From NCBI RefSeq assembly GCF_014839805.1, contig NC_051129.1, forward strand, positions 7,072,920 to 7,136,919: 64,000 nt of DNA, given 5' to 3'. The notes beneath the pieces were generated by a model. That model was given only the letters and a program-made list of their open reading frames with translations, searched no databases and had not been told where the DNA came from. Source of the DNA: Manduca sexta (lineage: Eukaryota; Arthropoda; Insecta; Lepidoptera; Sphingidae). Each line of letters starts with the position of its first letter. The first letter of the stretch is position 1. The position numbers were made by a program, and so were the translations under genes. This document shows positions 49,157 through 61,334 of the stretch, in pieces.

Positions 49157-51191
49157 TTATCTACGGTAATAATAGTCGGAGGCATAAGCCAACGGCAAAG
49201 AAGAGCCGTAAGGGCCGGCATAAACCAAAGGCGCCGATGCTGAGTTTACCACTGGGAACTCTTGAACACTGTAACCTGATCCGTAAGCGTATGCTGATAG
49301 GGCTGTGACTGGGTTCCAGGATGCTGGCACAGTGGTTACTGCTGGTACTGCTGGAACTGCGGGTACTGCGGGTAACGGTAAAGCGGGAGCGGCGGGGATG
49401 GTAGTAGCTACTGGCGCGGCAGTCAAAGCTGCAGCATACCCCGAGGGGTAATAGGGAGAGCTTATGTAGTAAGGATCTGCTGCTACGCAAGAAAATAGTG
49501 CCAGTGCCACGATCTGTAAAAAATATTATATTGTAGGGTTTTTTGACTCTAAGGAGATGATTCGGTGTTGCGTATGGATGAATGGTGTTTCTTTACCGAA
49601 TGATTCTTATAGTATTGTCTTCGACATGCAAGTTATGGGACCAGCTTGCCTCAAAATGTTTGAACCGACATGATTGAGTAATCATCAGTGGCGAAGCGTC
49701 CATACAAGCCGATTCCCACCGGCTTCCCTTTTAGGTTTTCGGTGATACTAAACAATATATTTAATAGGCAAATATAAATTTACAACATATCAGACAATGG
49801 ACAATAATTATAATAGCTTAACTTAATAATTATAATTGATAACTTAATAATGACATCTATCGGCCATTAGCCCGTTGTTTGTTAATTTAATCGATATCAA
49901 TTACTTATTTTAAATGACGTTAGATGGCGCACCTTGTATTTAGTTCCCCAGAAATTCCGTTACCTAAGTGAAATTGTGACGCCACAGGCAAAGGTAACCC
50001 GCTGTCAAGCGGCTTAATGTCGTAGTATGTTTTGAATATATTTGCCAGCAGTTTCCATGACTTTCTATGCTAGTGTTTGTCGAAATCGCGCGGAAGATAT
50101 GGGCAAAGGTAACCCGAGCTAGTTCGGCTTCACGTTAACCGACTTTGTATAGTTGTCGCTTTTTACGTCCTTCAAACGTCATAATTTATTATGCTACCAA
50201 GTAGCGGTGTTTGTAAATTGTCATATTCATTTTATTTTTTGATAGTTATGTGATATTTAGTTACCAGCGCTTTGTTTATTTAGAAACTACAAATAAAAGT
50301 GTATTATAATGGAAATAACTACCTGTGATCAGTTTAATGTCTACCTTTACGTAAGTATATTATTAGTCGGTGATTTCACATATTAGTATTTAGATGGTAA
50401 AATATTTGAAGAAGATCTGAAAGTTTTTGATTTTAGACACAAAATGTTTGTTAGAAGAAAATAAATATGATATTATACTGAATTAAAAGTAGCACCACGA
50501 TACAATCAAAAGTTAACGAATAAGCTTTCTTGATTATAATTGAAATTGATAATTATATAAGTTTATCATGTAGGTAGACTTAAACTGTTGGTCTGTTTGG
50601 CGATCGTGATACCTATTTCTATTACAATTATAGTTTTAATTTGAAAATAAACAGATACTTTTAGTGTAGTGTGGTTATAATTTTAATACTTACTTTTGTT
50701 GCTGTTATAACTAATTAATAGGTAAGTTCTTATATTTTGATTAATGGATCGAGAATTATCTTCGTTTATTGTTCGATTTTATGAATGTTTCAATTATTTA
50801 CGCATAATAGGTAATTTAGTATGTATGTCAACGTTTGTTGATTTCGAATCAAGACTAATCCGTTGTCTTAGTTTTTGTTTGCCGATAAATTGCCCCGATA
50901 TCTTAACTGACGCCAATTTTTTTTACACCGGGTTACCTTTTGAAAAATTTCACCCTTCGCCACTGGTAATCATTAAGAAACGTACTAATTATTACTTCAA
51001 ATTTCAAGAAAACCTTCAATACATCAGCAATTCCTCTGGTAATGCCCATGTTTAATTACAGCAGTTTTCACTTACCATCAGTCGACTCACATAGCCCGTT
51101 TGTCAGACACAAAAATAAAATTATATCTTTAAATTACAAAATACGTATTAAATTTGACTGGACTTGTACTTACTCCAATTCCTTTGGTCAT
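49157..51191 (-). CDS. Ala/Pro/Val-rich secreted protein (cuticular-like), 124 aa
   Basis: Exon 1 codes MTKGIG (51191-51174), followed by donor GTAAGT. Exon 2 runs from 49513 (after TTTTTTACAG) to the stop at 49157, in phase 0. The signal core is IVALALFSCVAA, followed by DPYYISSPYY. The middle has AAPA units and a PAV repeat (four in a row), typical of low-complexity cuticular proteins. The C-terminal part is Tyr/Ser/Gly-rich, ending YYYRR. Most of the 1660-nt intron is a hAT element (49686-50965). A different frame over exon 2 (49161-49490) is a shadow. Confidence 0.85.
49686..50965. mobile_element. Non-autonomous hAT element, 1280 bp
   Basis: The termini are CAGTGGCGAAG at 49686-49696 and its inverse at 50955-50965. 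They are flanked by a perfect 8-bp duplication, GTAATCAT (49678-49685 and 50966-50973). Terminal CAGTGGCG and an 8-bp target are hallmarks of hAT transposons. No transposase frame is present. It sits in the intron of the 49-kb gene. Confidence 0.92.
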
Positions 51192-51242
51192 TTTGAAGTA
51201 ATGAGTAACTTCACTTGTTAAGTTTAACAGTTCCGAATTTGC

Positions 51243-51276
51243 ACTGATTGTCGATAAATATGTCCCACCTTATATA
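51243..51276 (-). promoter_or_regulatory. Core promoter of the 49-kb peptide gene
   Basis: TATATAAG at 51276-51269 and initiator TCAGT at 51247-51243, 31 nt apart. The leader is about 54 nt and includes no ATG before the start. Confidence 0.85.
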
Positions 51277-51279
51277 TTT

Positions 51280-51973
51280 ACTCCATTTTGGACAGACACA
51301 TAGAAACAAATGAATATTTGTAAAGAAAAACCAACTCTTTCAATAGTATTGCCAAGGCCTTACCAAATGGTAAAGGAAAACAAAAGAATGTATAATTAGT
51401 ACGGGGAAATATAAAGGCTTATACACAAGTGCTGAGAATTCGTCACATATTTCATATTTTATAAGTTGATTCTAGCTTGAATAGATAATTGTTTACTGAT
51501 ATGACTTTAAGGTTAAAAGACTGCACCTTTTTAAAGTTTTTTATTGAATATCCTTTTAAATTTTTAACTTGACGCTTCATTCGTAACGGATACTAATGAA
51601 TTATTGCTTTTACTGTAGATTCTTTCCGACTTTTGCACAAGATATGTATTAATATGTAAATAAAGGCATTATCTATAAAAAATATCTTATAATTATTTTT
51701 ATTATGGTACCTATAACCATGTAATGTTATAATACAATTTTTAACTCTCTTGAAAACGATGCCTTATTCGTATTGACCTTGTGAAAATTAAAAAGTCATT
51801 TGCCAAATAGAACTACATGACGAATGGGAATAATGGATGTATCATAGTCATAATATAATATAGATACAAACGTGACTAATCATTCGTAAACGTAACTATT
51901 GTAGACAGACGTCTTTCCTACGGCACCTGGGTGTTGCTGGGATAGCGTTAAAAGAAATAAAATTATTACATTA
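51280..51973. other. No gene seen
   Basis: AT-rich upstream region of the 49-kb gene; may hold its regulatory sites. Confidence 0.4.
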
Positions 51974-52454
51974 CTAGCTTCCGCCCGCAGCTTCGCCCGC
52001 ATGGATTTCGGACTTCAAAAATGGAGGAGGTGCTCAATTTGTCGGTTTTTTTTTAATGTATGGTGGTATGCAGGTGGTCCGATTGTCCGGTCAGGGTCTG
52101 ATGATGGGATCCTGGTGAAATCGAAGGAGGCATATAGCATATAGCATGTGTTATCGTGAGTCAACCATAAAAGATAGACATATGCTGTCGCGGGATATTT
52201 TTTACATAATTTTAAGGAGAACATTTCCGTCATACATGATTTCTGTGTAGCTTTAACCATTAAGGTTGCACACGCGACGGAAGCTTAAAAATGGAGTAAC
52301 TTCTCCCGTTTTCCCAACATTTCCCTTCACTGCTCTGCTCCTATTAATTGTAGCGTGATGAAAAGTATACTATAACTAGCACAGGAGTATGAAAAATAAT
52401 TGTACCAAGTTTCGTTAAAATCCGTCGAGTAGTTTTTGTTTCTATAACGGTTAT

Positions 52455-52487
<33 letters not shown>

Positions 52488-52606
52488 AATTTTACTAATT
52501 GCATTTTTGGCATCAGTATCGATCCCTAATCACCCCCTGATAGTTATTTTGGAAATATATTTCATGTACAGAATTGACCTCTCTACAGATTTATTATAAG
52601 TATAGA
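51974..52606 (-). mobile_element. Non-autonomous Helitron, 630 bp
   Basis: Same family as 33028-33526: minus-strand TCTATACTTATAATAAATC start, (GTCT)n inside, and a GC-rich foldback plus CTAG at 51977-51974. It has about 110 bp around 52.13-52.25 kb that the other copy lacks. Confidence 0.88.
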
Positions 52607-52702
52607 TAGATTTACAATACGAGATTATAATATAGTTCAACAAGGATATAAATTGAGTGATTGATATTATATTATATGATATGATATGGTATTGATATTG
52701 AT

Positions 52703-52780
52703 ATTGAGTTGGAAATATTTGTTTCTATTGTGGTTGGGTATAAACCCAACCACACTAGAAACAAATATTTCCAACTCAAT
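52703..52780. repeat. 37-bp near-perfect palindrome with 4-nt loop
   Basis: Arm 1 is 52703-52739 and arm 2 is 52744-52780, with one mismatch and loop ATAA. The arms begin ATTGAGTTGG and end GGTTGGGT. It follows a short (TATTGA)n tract. Confidence 0.95.
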
Positions 52781-52789
52781 AATTTCTTT

Positions 52790-53870
52790 AAACAGAGTTA
52801 ATATAATGTTTGCCAATAATAGCCAAGATAAATTTTTTCACAATCGTTAACGCTAGTATAAAATTGATAAAAAGTGTGGAAATTACATATCCTAATGATA
52901 ACTCTATCGTTCGGATATTCACTCTTATTCATAAAGTTAGTATTAACAAATGAAGAAAGGCAAATTGGCTACTGCTCCTAAGATTTACTTATAAATATTG
53001 CAAAATTAAAGTGTTATTATAGCTTAAAATAAAAGTTAATTATAAGACACTTTTTGTTTGGGCACCATAGACTTGGTAAGTTAATGAGAGATACTAACAC
53101 TTTAACCGAAATAAAAAAGTCATACCAAAGGCAATGAATAATATGCATTAATAAACGTTGGAAAAATATGCAGGGTATAAACTAAACTAATGTTGGTTAA
53201 AAGTTCATAATTTTAACATCTGCAGCGGCGCTGGGCGCACACCTTGTCAAACTGGAATAAATAACTAGTTTATGTCACACCTGGTGTCTAGTTAATCTAT
53301 TTCATACATTAATCTGCTTATAGTACTTTGGTAATTGTTTTTGTACGATTTTCTTTCATATTGTTATGTAACACACGTGAGGGAAAGTTCACAGAATTTT
53401 TATCCATAAATTTGTAAATTGTATTTTTAGTTATTGTTTTATTATGAAAGCTTTTTAAGATTGGCCGCCGTGGCTGAAATTCGGCTAGGAGGGATTCTTG
53501 AAACTCTACATAGTAATTGTGTGTCACCCTTGTTTTATTGTCTCAAATTTAGCAATCAATTTAACTTGAATGGTGTAGTAAAAGGATACGATAATTTATG
53601 CACGTCGCTGTTCTTCTTTCCTCCGTTCCTGGTCGTTGTCGAATTTTTCACAATTAATAATGTTGTTTGAACATACTCTAATATTGTATGACAATATACA
53701 TAAGTGTTTGTAATGTGATGTGCTTTTAAGTTAATATAGCAATAACTATTATTATTGTACTTTTTTATAAATAACATTGAAATAAAACATAATAAATCCA
53801 TGGCTTAAGGAGGTTCTAGTTAACTTCTTGTTAGGCAGGTAAAAAAGTAAAAAACAGAATATATATAAAA
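52790..53870. other. No gene seen
   Basis: AT-rich 3' flank of the 53.9-kb gene. Frames at 53318-53527, 53434-53670 and 53556-53801 are not supported. Confidence 0.5.
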
Positions 53871-53915
53871 AGTTCTTTAATCCATTAATTCATTGCCTTG
53901 TCATCGTTTAGTATT

Positions 53916-54831
53916 TCACTTCTTTTTCCAGTACAGGGAAGAAGGGCTCACATAGCTGCTATAGCTGAGGGGAGAGTACGCACTGTAGCCGGACAAGCCG
54001 TTGTAGTAACTGGGGTACGCAGAGTAGCCAGGGTAAGAAGAGTAGGCGGGAGCGGAGTAGGCCACTGGTGCGTTGTAGGCGGATACCACTGGGCTGACAG
54101 CAGCTACTGAGGAGTAGGAGACAGGGGAGTACGAGTAGGCAGAGGGGTAGCCGTAGCCGTAACCGTAGCTGGACGGCAAGTAAGATCCGGAGTAAGCCGA
54201 CACCAAAGGAGCGGAGTACGAGTAGGCGAGAGGGGCAACAGCGACGCTGGGTTTAGCGACAGCTACAGCCAACAAGGCGGCGAGGGCAACTGCGATCTAG
54301 AAAAACAAAAAACAATACGCATAAAGATATATTGTACCAATAATTTCGTAAGCGATAGAACCACACGGTACGCAGTTTTCTCTACAGTCTACAGTAGGAA
54401 TGATGAGATGATGAGATGCTCGATCGGGGCGCTCACTAAAAGTCTATGTAAATTGACATCTTTGCTGATGGATCCTGAACGGTCAGTGAATTACCAGGAG
54501 TCACAATATTATTTTTTTTTTCTCCTTCTGATTCCTCGATAGGCGTCAATGCACCCAAAATTCCTTCACATCGATATAATTCCTGTGGTAAATTATTATC
54601 CATAACCCATATAGCCACCTGTCTCTTATAAAAATAAGAATAGCTAGTGTATGCTCTGAATCGATCCTGTTGTAGCTTATACAAATATAAAATGACTGTG
54701 ATAAAGTCAAAATATTGTCAGTAAATGTTACTAACACCGTTTTTTTTAAATATATTTAAAATTATTAAAAAACACTTTTTTATTTATATTTATCGAAATT
54801 GCCTTTCTATAATATTGCTTACCTTGTACAT
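53916..54831 (-). CDS. Tyr/Ser/Ala-rich secreted protein (cuticular-like), 129 aa
   Basis: Exon 1 codes only MYK (54831-54823), followed by donor GTAAGC. Exon 2 runs from 54296 (after GTTTTTCTAG) to TGA at 53918-53916, in phase 0. The signal core is IAVALAALLAVAVAKPSVA. The mature protein is made of YSAP, AYS, SSYGYGYGY, VSYSSVAA and YSAYPSYY units, and closes with an unusual basic tail, YWKKK. Tyr and Ser dominate, with no Cys, which suits a sclerotisable cuticle component. It is the largest of the family here and the parent type of the relic at 32.4 kb. The plus-strand frame at 53898-54110 is a shadow. Confidence 0.87.
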
Positions 54832-54860
54832 CTTAGTAGTTATCAGTTAATCCGTTGGAG

Positions 54861-54900
54861 ACTGAATGATGAGAAGCTTCTCATCGCCTGCAAATTTATA
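54861..54900 (-). promoter_or_regulatory. Core promoter of the 53.9-kb peptide gene
   Basis: TATAAAT at 54900-54894 and initiator TCAGT at 54865-54861. Between them lies a palindrome, GAGAAGCTTCTC (54871-54882). Confidence 0.8.
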
Positions 54901-54904
54901 CACG

Positions 54905-56426
54905 TATCTCAAAACCGGACTCAGTTCTTAAGCAGATTTGTATAGCGTAAATAAATTAATCTCTCTGTAGTAGATATTAAGATTCAATTTATTATGTAAT
55001 ACCAGTGGGTGCGAAATGCAATAAAAATCAATTTTGTCAACGAGTGACTTTATCCAAGGCTAATATGGCAAAACGAGTCCAATTTACAAGTATTTTAGAG
55101 TAAAATAAAACAATCGAGGAAGTAGATATATCAACAATCTGTATCGCAAAGTTTGACAAGATATATAAATAATAAACTCGCAATTCATCAATATACATCG
55201 ATTAACAATCGTGGGAACAACACGTAAACCGTAACTGCTATTAACATTTGCATTTTAATAATCAAGAGCCGCATTCAACAGCGTTGAATACCTATCGATT
55301 TATTTAAATCAACTCCATATTGTATGTTTCGCGTTTTTTGGTAGTTTTCAGGATATTGTATTTATGTTATTTTAAAATATAATATATTTAAGTTCTCAGT
55401 GTTCTTTATAATTGAGACTTTACTTTTGTTTGCTTCAAGTAGAGAATTGTGTGCTTTAGTTCTCATTAAGCTGAACAGTTGATCTCGCAGATACACATAC
55501 CGTTTGATACCTTCATAGGTAGCCTATTATAGTCAACCATGTTTAAAAAATAAAGTGGTATTTTTGAATAATCTCAAAATTAATAGAGTAGTTTTGTTTA
55601 AAAAATGTTGTGTAAAATCTCGCAATTTCAGGTGGCCTGACGACAAATTTTGAGGTATACTTTAGCGTGATGTTTTATTTTTCACCAACTTTAAAATAAG
55701 AAGGTTATCAATTCGATGTGAATTTTTATATTTTAGTCATAATAAAGGTTGAATTCAAGAAAATATTATTTCCGTTGATTCTTATTGAAAAAGACATACA
55801 ATAACATCGCCTGATCAGTAGAATCTTACTGCATCTAGAAATCGTAATGTGATTTTTTTTAAATAATTGACCTAACAAAATATTCTATGGAGATTGAGCA
55901 GGATAGCGAGTAGCGATGCACTATTTTCTCAGACAAAGCCGGAGCAGCAGAAGGAACTATAGATCGCAAGACTATGGTATAGTGTTTAAGACACATCAGA
56001 CACGGAGGCTGCAATATATATTATTGTAAATTACGTCCCAGGATGTATAGCTTTAAATCATTTTAAAGTAAAATTATAATGTATGATTCCCACACACCTT
56101 ATATATCTTTAGATTGCAGCTGCCGTGTGCGATGCGCTATACACATATGGCGATACGTAGGTTGCTTTTTATCTCGAGAATATGATACTAAGAAGCTATC
56201 ACAGATTTGTAGCAAATCAAGCTGTTATTTTTTATCAAGAAATGACCGATACACATATTACGATACGATATTTTAGGGCAGCTTAAATGTGTTAACCTAG
56301 TGAGAACGTTTAATACAGCGGTGTGCAACAACGATTGCACATAATATCCACATATAATATATACAAGCTGCTGCTAGTCCAGTGCATCTTGCTTATTTCT
56401 AGGACTGCAATAAATGAGGAACATAT
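54905..56426. other. No gene seen
   Basis: AT-rich. The frame at 56079-56276 has no gene signals. Confidence 0.5.
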
Positions 56427-56437
56427 TTCATGGGTTA

Positions 56438-56771
56438 GTATAAGCGGCGATAGCCTAGTTGGGTATGGAACGGACTGCCAAGACGAATGTCCGCAGGTTC
56501 AAATCCCAAGGGCACACACCTCTGACTTTTCTAAAATCATGTGTGTATTCTTTGTGAATTTATCGTTCGCTATAACGGTGAAGGAAAACATCGTTAGGAA
56601 ACCTGCACATCTGAGAAGTTCTCTATAGGAATTTCGAAGGCGTGTGAAGTCTACCAATCCGCACTAGGCCAGCGTGGTGGACTAAGGCCTAATCCCTCTC
56701 AGTAGTAGAGGAGGCCCGTGCTCAGCAGTGTGCAAGTATATAATACAGGGCTGATATTATTATTATTATAG
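56438..56771 (+). mobile_element. Full-length tRNA-derived SINE, 11-bp target duplication
   Basis: TTCATGGGTTA flanks it at 56427-56437 and 56772-56782. The tRNA-like head (GCGGCGATAGCC; B box AGGTTCAAATCC) is followed by the lepidopteran SINE body, CTCTCAGTAGTAGAGGAGGC and an (ATT)n tail. It is the best-preserved copy of the family. Confidence 0.93.
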
Positions 56772-56782
56772 TTCATGGGTTA

Positions 56783-58179
56783 CAGATCGTTTGTCTTTAG
56801 AGATGTTCCAATTTCGTACCTTCTTTTCTTTATAACATACTGTGACTTAGCATAGGTTGATACCTAGCATAGGTAGGTTAGCCAGTTTTAAGAAATAATA
56901 TATAATAAATATGTTGTAATTAAATCAAAGTTTTTTCTATACATGCCTTCATGCAATAATTTTATGAAGATTTTAAAATAAGGTGGACCATCAATGGTTT
57001 CATTATTTTTTTATTTTTATTTTAGGGACAAAAAACGGTTACATGCTATATACTATATAAACTAATCTATTTATATGTGATATAATAATAAAGTAGATGA
57101 TTTTTTGTACTTTAATAAAGCAACCAACCATCACAATATGCGCAAGATAAGTGATTAAATTAGTAAAATATTAATATGATTTTATAATTTCCTCGTAGTA
57201 ACAAATTAATTGTTTAACAGTTTTGCGTAGCGTACAATCTTAATTGCTCTACTATGACTTTTAAATGATAAACAGGTACTTCGTCATGAATGTTAAACGA
57301 GTAAGATTATTATAATCTACTTTGATCTAAAAATAGGTATGTTTTTGTTGCCTCGATATACAATGTTTTCGTCTTTATAATAATGATAATTTGGTAATAT
57401 GTATTGAAACTGAAAAATTAATATGTAATTAACAACTTGAGAATGCAATAAATACTGACTACAATGTAAGTTTATTTTGAAAATACTTTGAATGAATACA
57501 ATTTTGTGATATAGTGTTTTCTTAAAACATAGAATATTAATAGATTAAAGGTTAGACATTAAAATTGAACTAGTTTTCGGATTTTATCGCGGTTTTTAAA
57601 TTTTTATTTTCTCCTGACGGTTCGAAGACTTTGCAGCCTTCGTGGTCACGCGGGGACTTTGTAATATAAGTTTTTTGAAAAAGAAACAATATTGATTTTG
57701 TGTAACATCAATGGTGTTGCTTCGACGGGTTTCCGCAATGTCCTCACACATGTACGATATAATTGAGGGCTCAAGAAATCCAAATAAAACTATTATTTAG
57801 ATGGTTAGCTTACTCTTAATATCCCATGACAGACAAACAAGAATTCTTTTTTCCTGTTTGTACACTACATTAATGTGAAAAATTTATACGAGTTATTTCG
57901 TTCTAAGATAACTTGAACTAACTGATTAGTTATGTACAATTTACAACTAATTTTAAACGACGTCTCGTTTCATAAAATATGCGGAAAAAAAAATTACTTT
58001 GACGTAGTAATTAAATAATTAATCTTGATGGATGATTCGATGTGGCCTTTAAATTACTGGTAAAAACAAATAAGGCGCAAAAAAAACACAAAAATCAAGC
58101 TTACATACACTGTATTGGTAACGTGAAATAAATATGACTTGATTTTACAATTTTGGCATCATAACATTTTATCCAAGTT
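56783..58179. other. No gene seen
   Basis: AT-rich spacer between the 58.2-kb gene and the SINE. Confidence 0.5.
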
Positions 58180-58696
58180 TTAAACGTAGTAAGAGTACGG
58201 GGCTGCGTAGGTGTAGGCGGAGTAGTACGGAGAGTAGGCGCTGTATGCAGAGTAGGCGACGGGAGCAGTGTACGCCGCTGCCACGGGAGCGGTGTACGCT
58301 GCATATGGAGCTGAGTAGCTCACCACTAGCGGCTTGGCGACGGCGAAAGCCAGGAGAGCGGCGAAGATCAACTGCGAATATAAAACAATATTAGCACATC
58401 ACTTGGATTTTAATATATTTCATAGCTTTTAACAAACATATAATTAAATTTTTAATTAAAATGCAAACTAAAATTATTTATATATAAAAAAATAATATTT
58501 AAAATTTTACCGGATATTAAAGATTTTCGTGGCTTACTAAAGTATTTCACTTAATTTAATAGTAACTGAATATACCTAAGTTTAATTATAAAAAAAAATG
58601 CGAAATATTTGACGGAACATTAATTTCACTGTTTTATAGGATAATTCACTATTTTTATAATTGAATACTAGATTAAGTACTCACAAGTTTGAACAT
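58180..58696 (-). CDS. Tyr/Ala-rich secreted peptide (Nplp4/cuticular-like), 67 aa
   Basis: Exon 1 codes MFKL (58696-58685), followed by donor GTGAGT. Exon 2 runs from 58371 (after ATATTCGCAG) to TAA at 58182-58180, in phase 0. The signal core is LIFAALLAFAVAKP. The mature peptide has SYSAPYAAYTAPVAAAYTAP-type repeats followed by AYSAYSPYYSAYTY, and ends YSYYV. Four-residue first exons and the MFKL start are common in insect cuticle genes and in Nplp4-type precursors. The intron is only 313 nt and free of transposons, the shortest in the cluster. The other frame (58101-58304) is a shadow. Confidence 0.87.
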
Positions 58697-58726
58697 TTTT
58701 GAGGTTGGTAGGTTCGTCGGGCTGTG

Positions 58727-58762
58727 ACTGATGCTCCTCCACCTGGTCCCAGCGAATATATA
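58727..58762 (-). promoter_or_regulatory. Core promoter of the 58.2-kb peptide gene
   Basis: TATATAT at 58762-58756 and initiator TCAGT at 58731-58727, 33 nt from the start. Upstream (58.78-58.87 kb) the DNA is CpG-rich. An ATG-led minus-strand frame (58870-58673) crosses the promoter, but I treat it as accidental. Confidence 0.75.
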
Positions 58763-58870
58763 GGATTCGATGATGACCTCTATTGTGTTGGCATCAGTTC
58801 GGCGCCTGCGCACCTTGGTGAGACGTGCGCGATCGGGACCCTTACGCGACATGAATAATTTTGATTGCAC

Positions 58871-60825
58871 ACACTATTGAAATGGATACAGAGTGTTTAT
58901 TCTTTTTTAAGCTCTTTAGAAATACCACAATTTCCGTGAGATCTTTCTTTGAAGTGTTTAATGCCCACCAGAGTTCTGGTTAAGTCACTGGTAGAATAAT
59001 TCTGTGAAAAGATTAATAAGTATAAGTCAAAATGTTAACTGATCAAGAAACAGCAGTGTAACATTCACTTTAAATTTAAATTCTCGGCATAAGTTATAGG
59101 TGCTGATTAAAATGTCAAACATCATTCATTTGAGGACACATAAGAGGGAAGTAACAAAATATTTTGATTTGATTCCGAATCAAACATTTAGAGCAGTTTT
59201 GGATAACAGAGAAGCGCATATAGAAACAAAATCTTATCATGATAATTTTCACATCCACACAGAAATGTATGGAAATGTCGCGACTACATGATCGGAAGAG
59301 GAAATAGATTATTCACGACCTACTAATAATATTATGCTCGAAAAATAACACGACGACGCATTTCCGTTATATAAATCAAATTTGTAATAGTTATGTTACG
59401 ATTATATTAAAAAACATTTAAAAACGAATAAATTATTATTAAATACCTATTAAAAAGGTAACACTAGTTAGTCTGTTTACAGACTTCTTACAAGGCAAAA
59501 TAAAAAAACCTTCATGTTAATCTAGAAATTATAAAATACAGTATTAATAAAATATTATATCGTTCGATTCTATCTAACAACTTCACCGGCGTTATAATTA
59601 TAGCGACAGCGTGTTGCGTGTTTACTGCTGTTTAAAAAGGTAACAACACCCTATACTTTGGCAGCCGTGTTGGTCGCCTAATCAAAGCGGCAAGGATCTG
59701 CCGTCATGCGCGTAGAACATTCTATTCTATGTACGCATTTGGTACTAATATTTAAATTTGTACATCCTTATGCGCCACCGTTTGATCAAGGTCGCAATTA
59801 TTAATAACCATGAACTTGACTTGAATTTATTTGCTCGATTGGCATTCAAAATACTTGAAGAAAATCACAATTATTTTAGAAATAAGAAAGTTATTGTCCA
59901 ACTTGCACTAATTTCATTATTTTTTTTACAGATTCCAGGATCGATTTTTTGATGATTGCTATAGTGGTATAAGTAAGTTGTAATTAGATGAAGAGGCGTG
60001 CTAAAGTTTTTAAGCTGTTTCCGTATTATAACTATGTTTTGTTTTTTATGTTGTTATCAATAGTATTGAGGGGTTCAGGTCCATGTCAAAGAAAAGTGGA
60101 GCTTGCAGACATAACGAATATTATGATATAATGTGTAACTAAAAATGTAAAGGTAATACAACTTGTCGCATAATAACAAAAAAAAAATCGATAAAATTTC
60201 ATTTCGAAACCTCAGCACTTGGCATGTCATACTTATTTTCATTTCTTTACCGTGATAATTTGAAATTAATTTCTTAGTTCTCTCCATTCCAACCTCACAT
60301 TGGTAAGTTTTCCGAAGTTTCTCGTCTCTGACGTGCGTTTTTGAATGTAAATCAGACTAGGCAGCTATGCATAATAATAGATAATTATGTGCATATAAGA
60401 ATCACAAATTGCCTACGCTATTTTTTTTCAATCGTTAGTTTTATAACTTACGTGTGTTTAGCTAGAAAAATATAATCTTTTAAACTAAAGTGTTAGTAGG
60501 GGTAGGGCCTTGCACTAATAATGTTTTATAGTTTAACAAGATAAATCAGTTCCACCGGATTACGAATTCTTTACATAAAATGTTGTTATATTCCTTTGTA
60601 CTATGGACTCCCCCCCCCTGCAGTAATCACTTACCGTTTAGAAAAATAATATCCTCACTTAAATAAACACTTAAATAAAAATAAATTACGAACTACAAAA
60701 ACATATTACTTACTGCCAAATGATTCCGTAAAGCCTAAATTTTAACTCATTACCTGTACCTAATAGCCTCTTACAACCATTTAATGATTTATTAATGCAG
60801 CTATGTTTCCTTAATGAATTGATAA
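58871..60825. other. No gene seen
   Basis: AT-rich. Frames at 59100-59291, 59758-59952 and 60075-60287 lack supporting signals. Confidence 0.5.
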
Positions 60826-61017
60826 TCTATAATAATATATAAAGCTGAAGAGTTTGTGTGCACGCGCTAATCTCAGGAACTTCTAAATCGAATTTTATTT
60901 TTTTTACTAATAGAAAGTTACATACAAGTCCTATGGGCATTTTATCCCGTAAGAATATAAAGCGGGACTGCTATCCCAAAAACTTTTTCACGCGGCGGCA
61001 CCGCGAGCAAAAGCTAA
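60826..61017 (+). mobile_element. Minimal Helitron, 192 bp
   Basis: It begins A|TCTATAATAATATATAAAG and ends with a GCGGCGGCACCGCG foldback and CTAA|T. The 5' end matches the element holding the 123-bp array. Confidence 0.85.
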
Positions 61018-61019
61018 TG

Positions 61020-61330
61020 AACAATATTAGGCGTGTTTTTAATTTTCTGATAGGCCTTCGGGGCTTCCTTGTGGTTTTAGAAGGTTGGCTGTTTTATCCA
61101 CAGCCCTCCCTTAATGTATCTCGTAGATTCCACGTATCGGTCGACGTACTTTCAGATATCAGTTTTTTTTTACAATCTTTTATTTATCCTTACGAATCAC
61201 TTCTAAAAGTCGAGTTCTGAGGTCGCATTAAACGTTACCTCCGGTATTTTCCTTTTCAGCTAGCCTGTTGAACCTTCATAGGTCCTAGATGAAAAAAAAA
61301 AAACAATTATGGATATTTTTACGCGTCTTT
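61020..61330. other. No gene seen
   Basis: Short spacer. The frame at 60858-61220 runs through the Helitron and is not a gene. Confidence 0.5.
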
Positions 61331-61334
61331 TGCC

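Noticed and set aside
56440..56520. tRNA gene-like sequence
   Set aside because: A and B box remnants belong to the SINE head; body and (ATT)n tail follow, with an 11-bp target duplication around the whole.
58673..58870. Arg-rich 65-codon frame upstream of the 58.2-kb gene
   Set aside because: Crosses that gene's TATA box and first exon; likely chance in CpG-rich promoter DNA.
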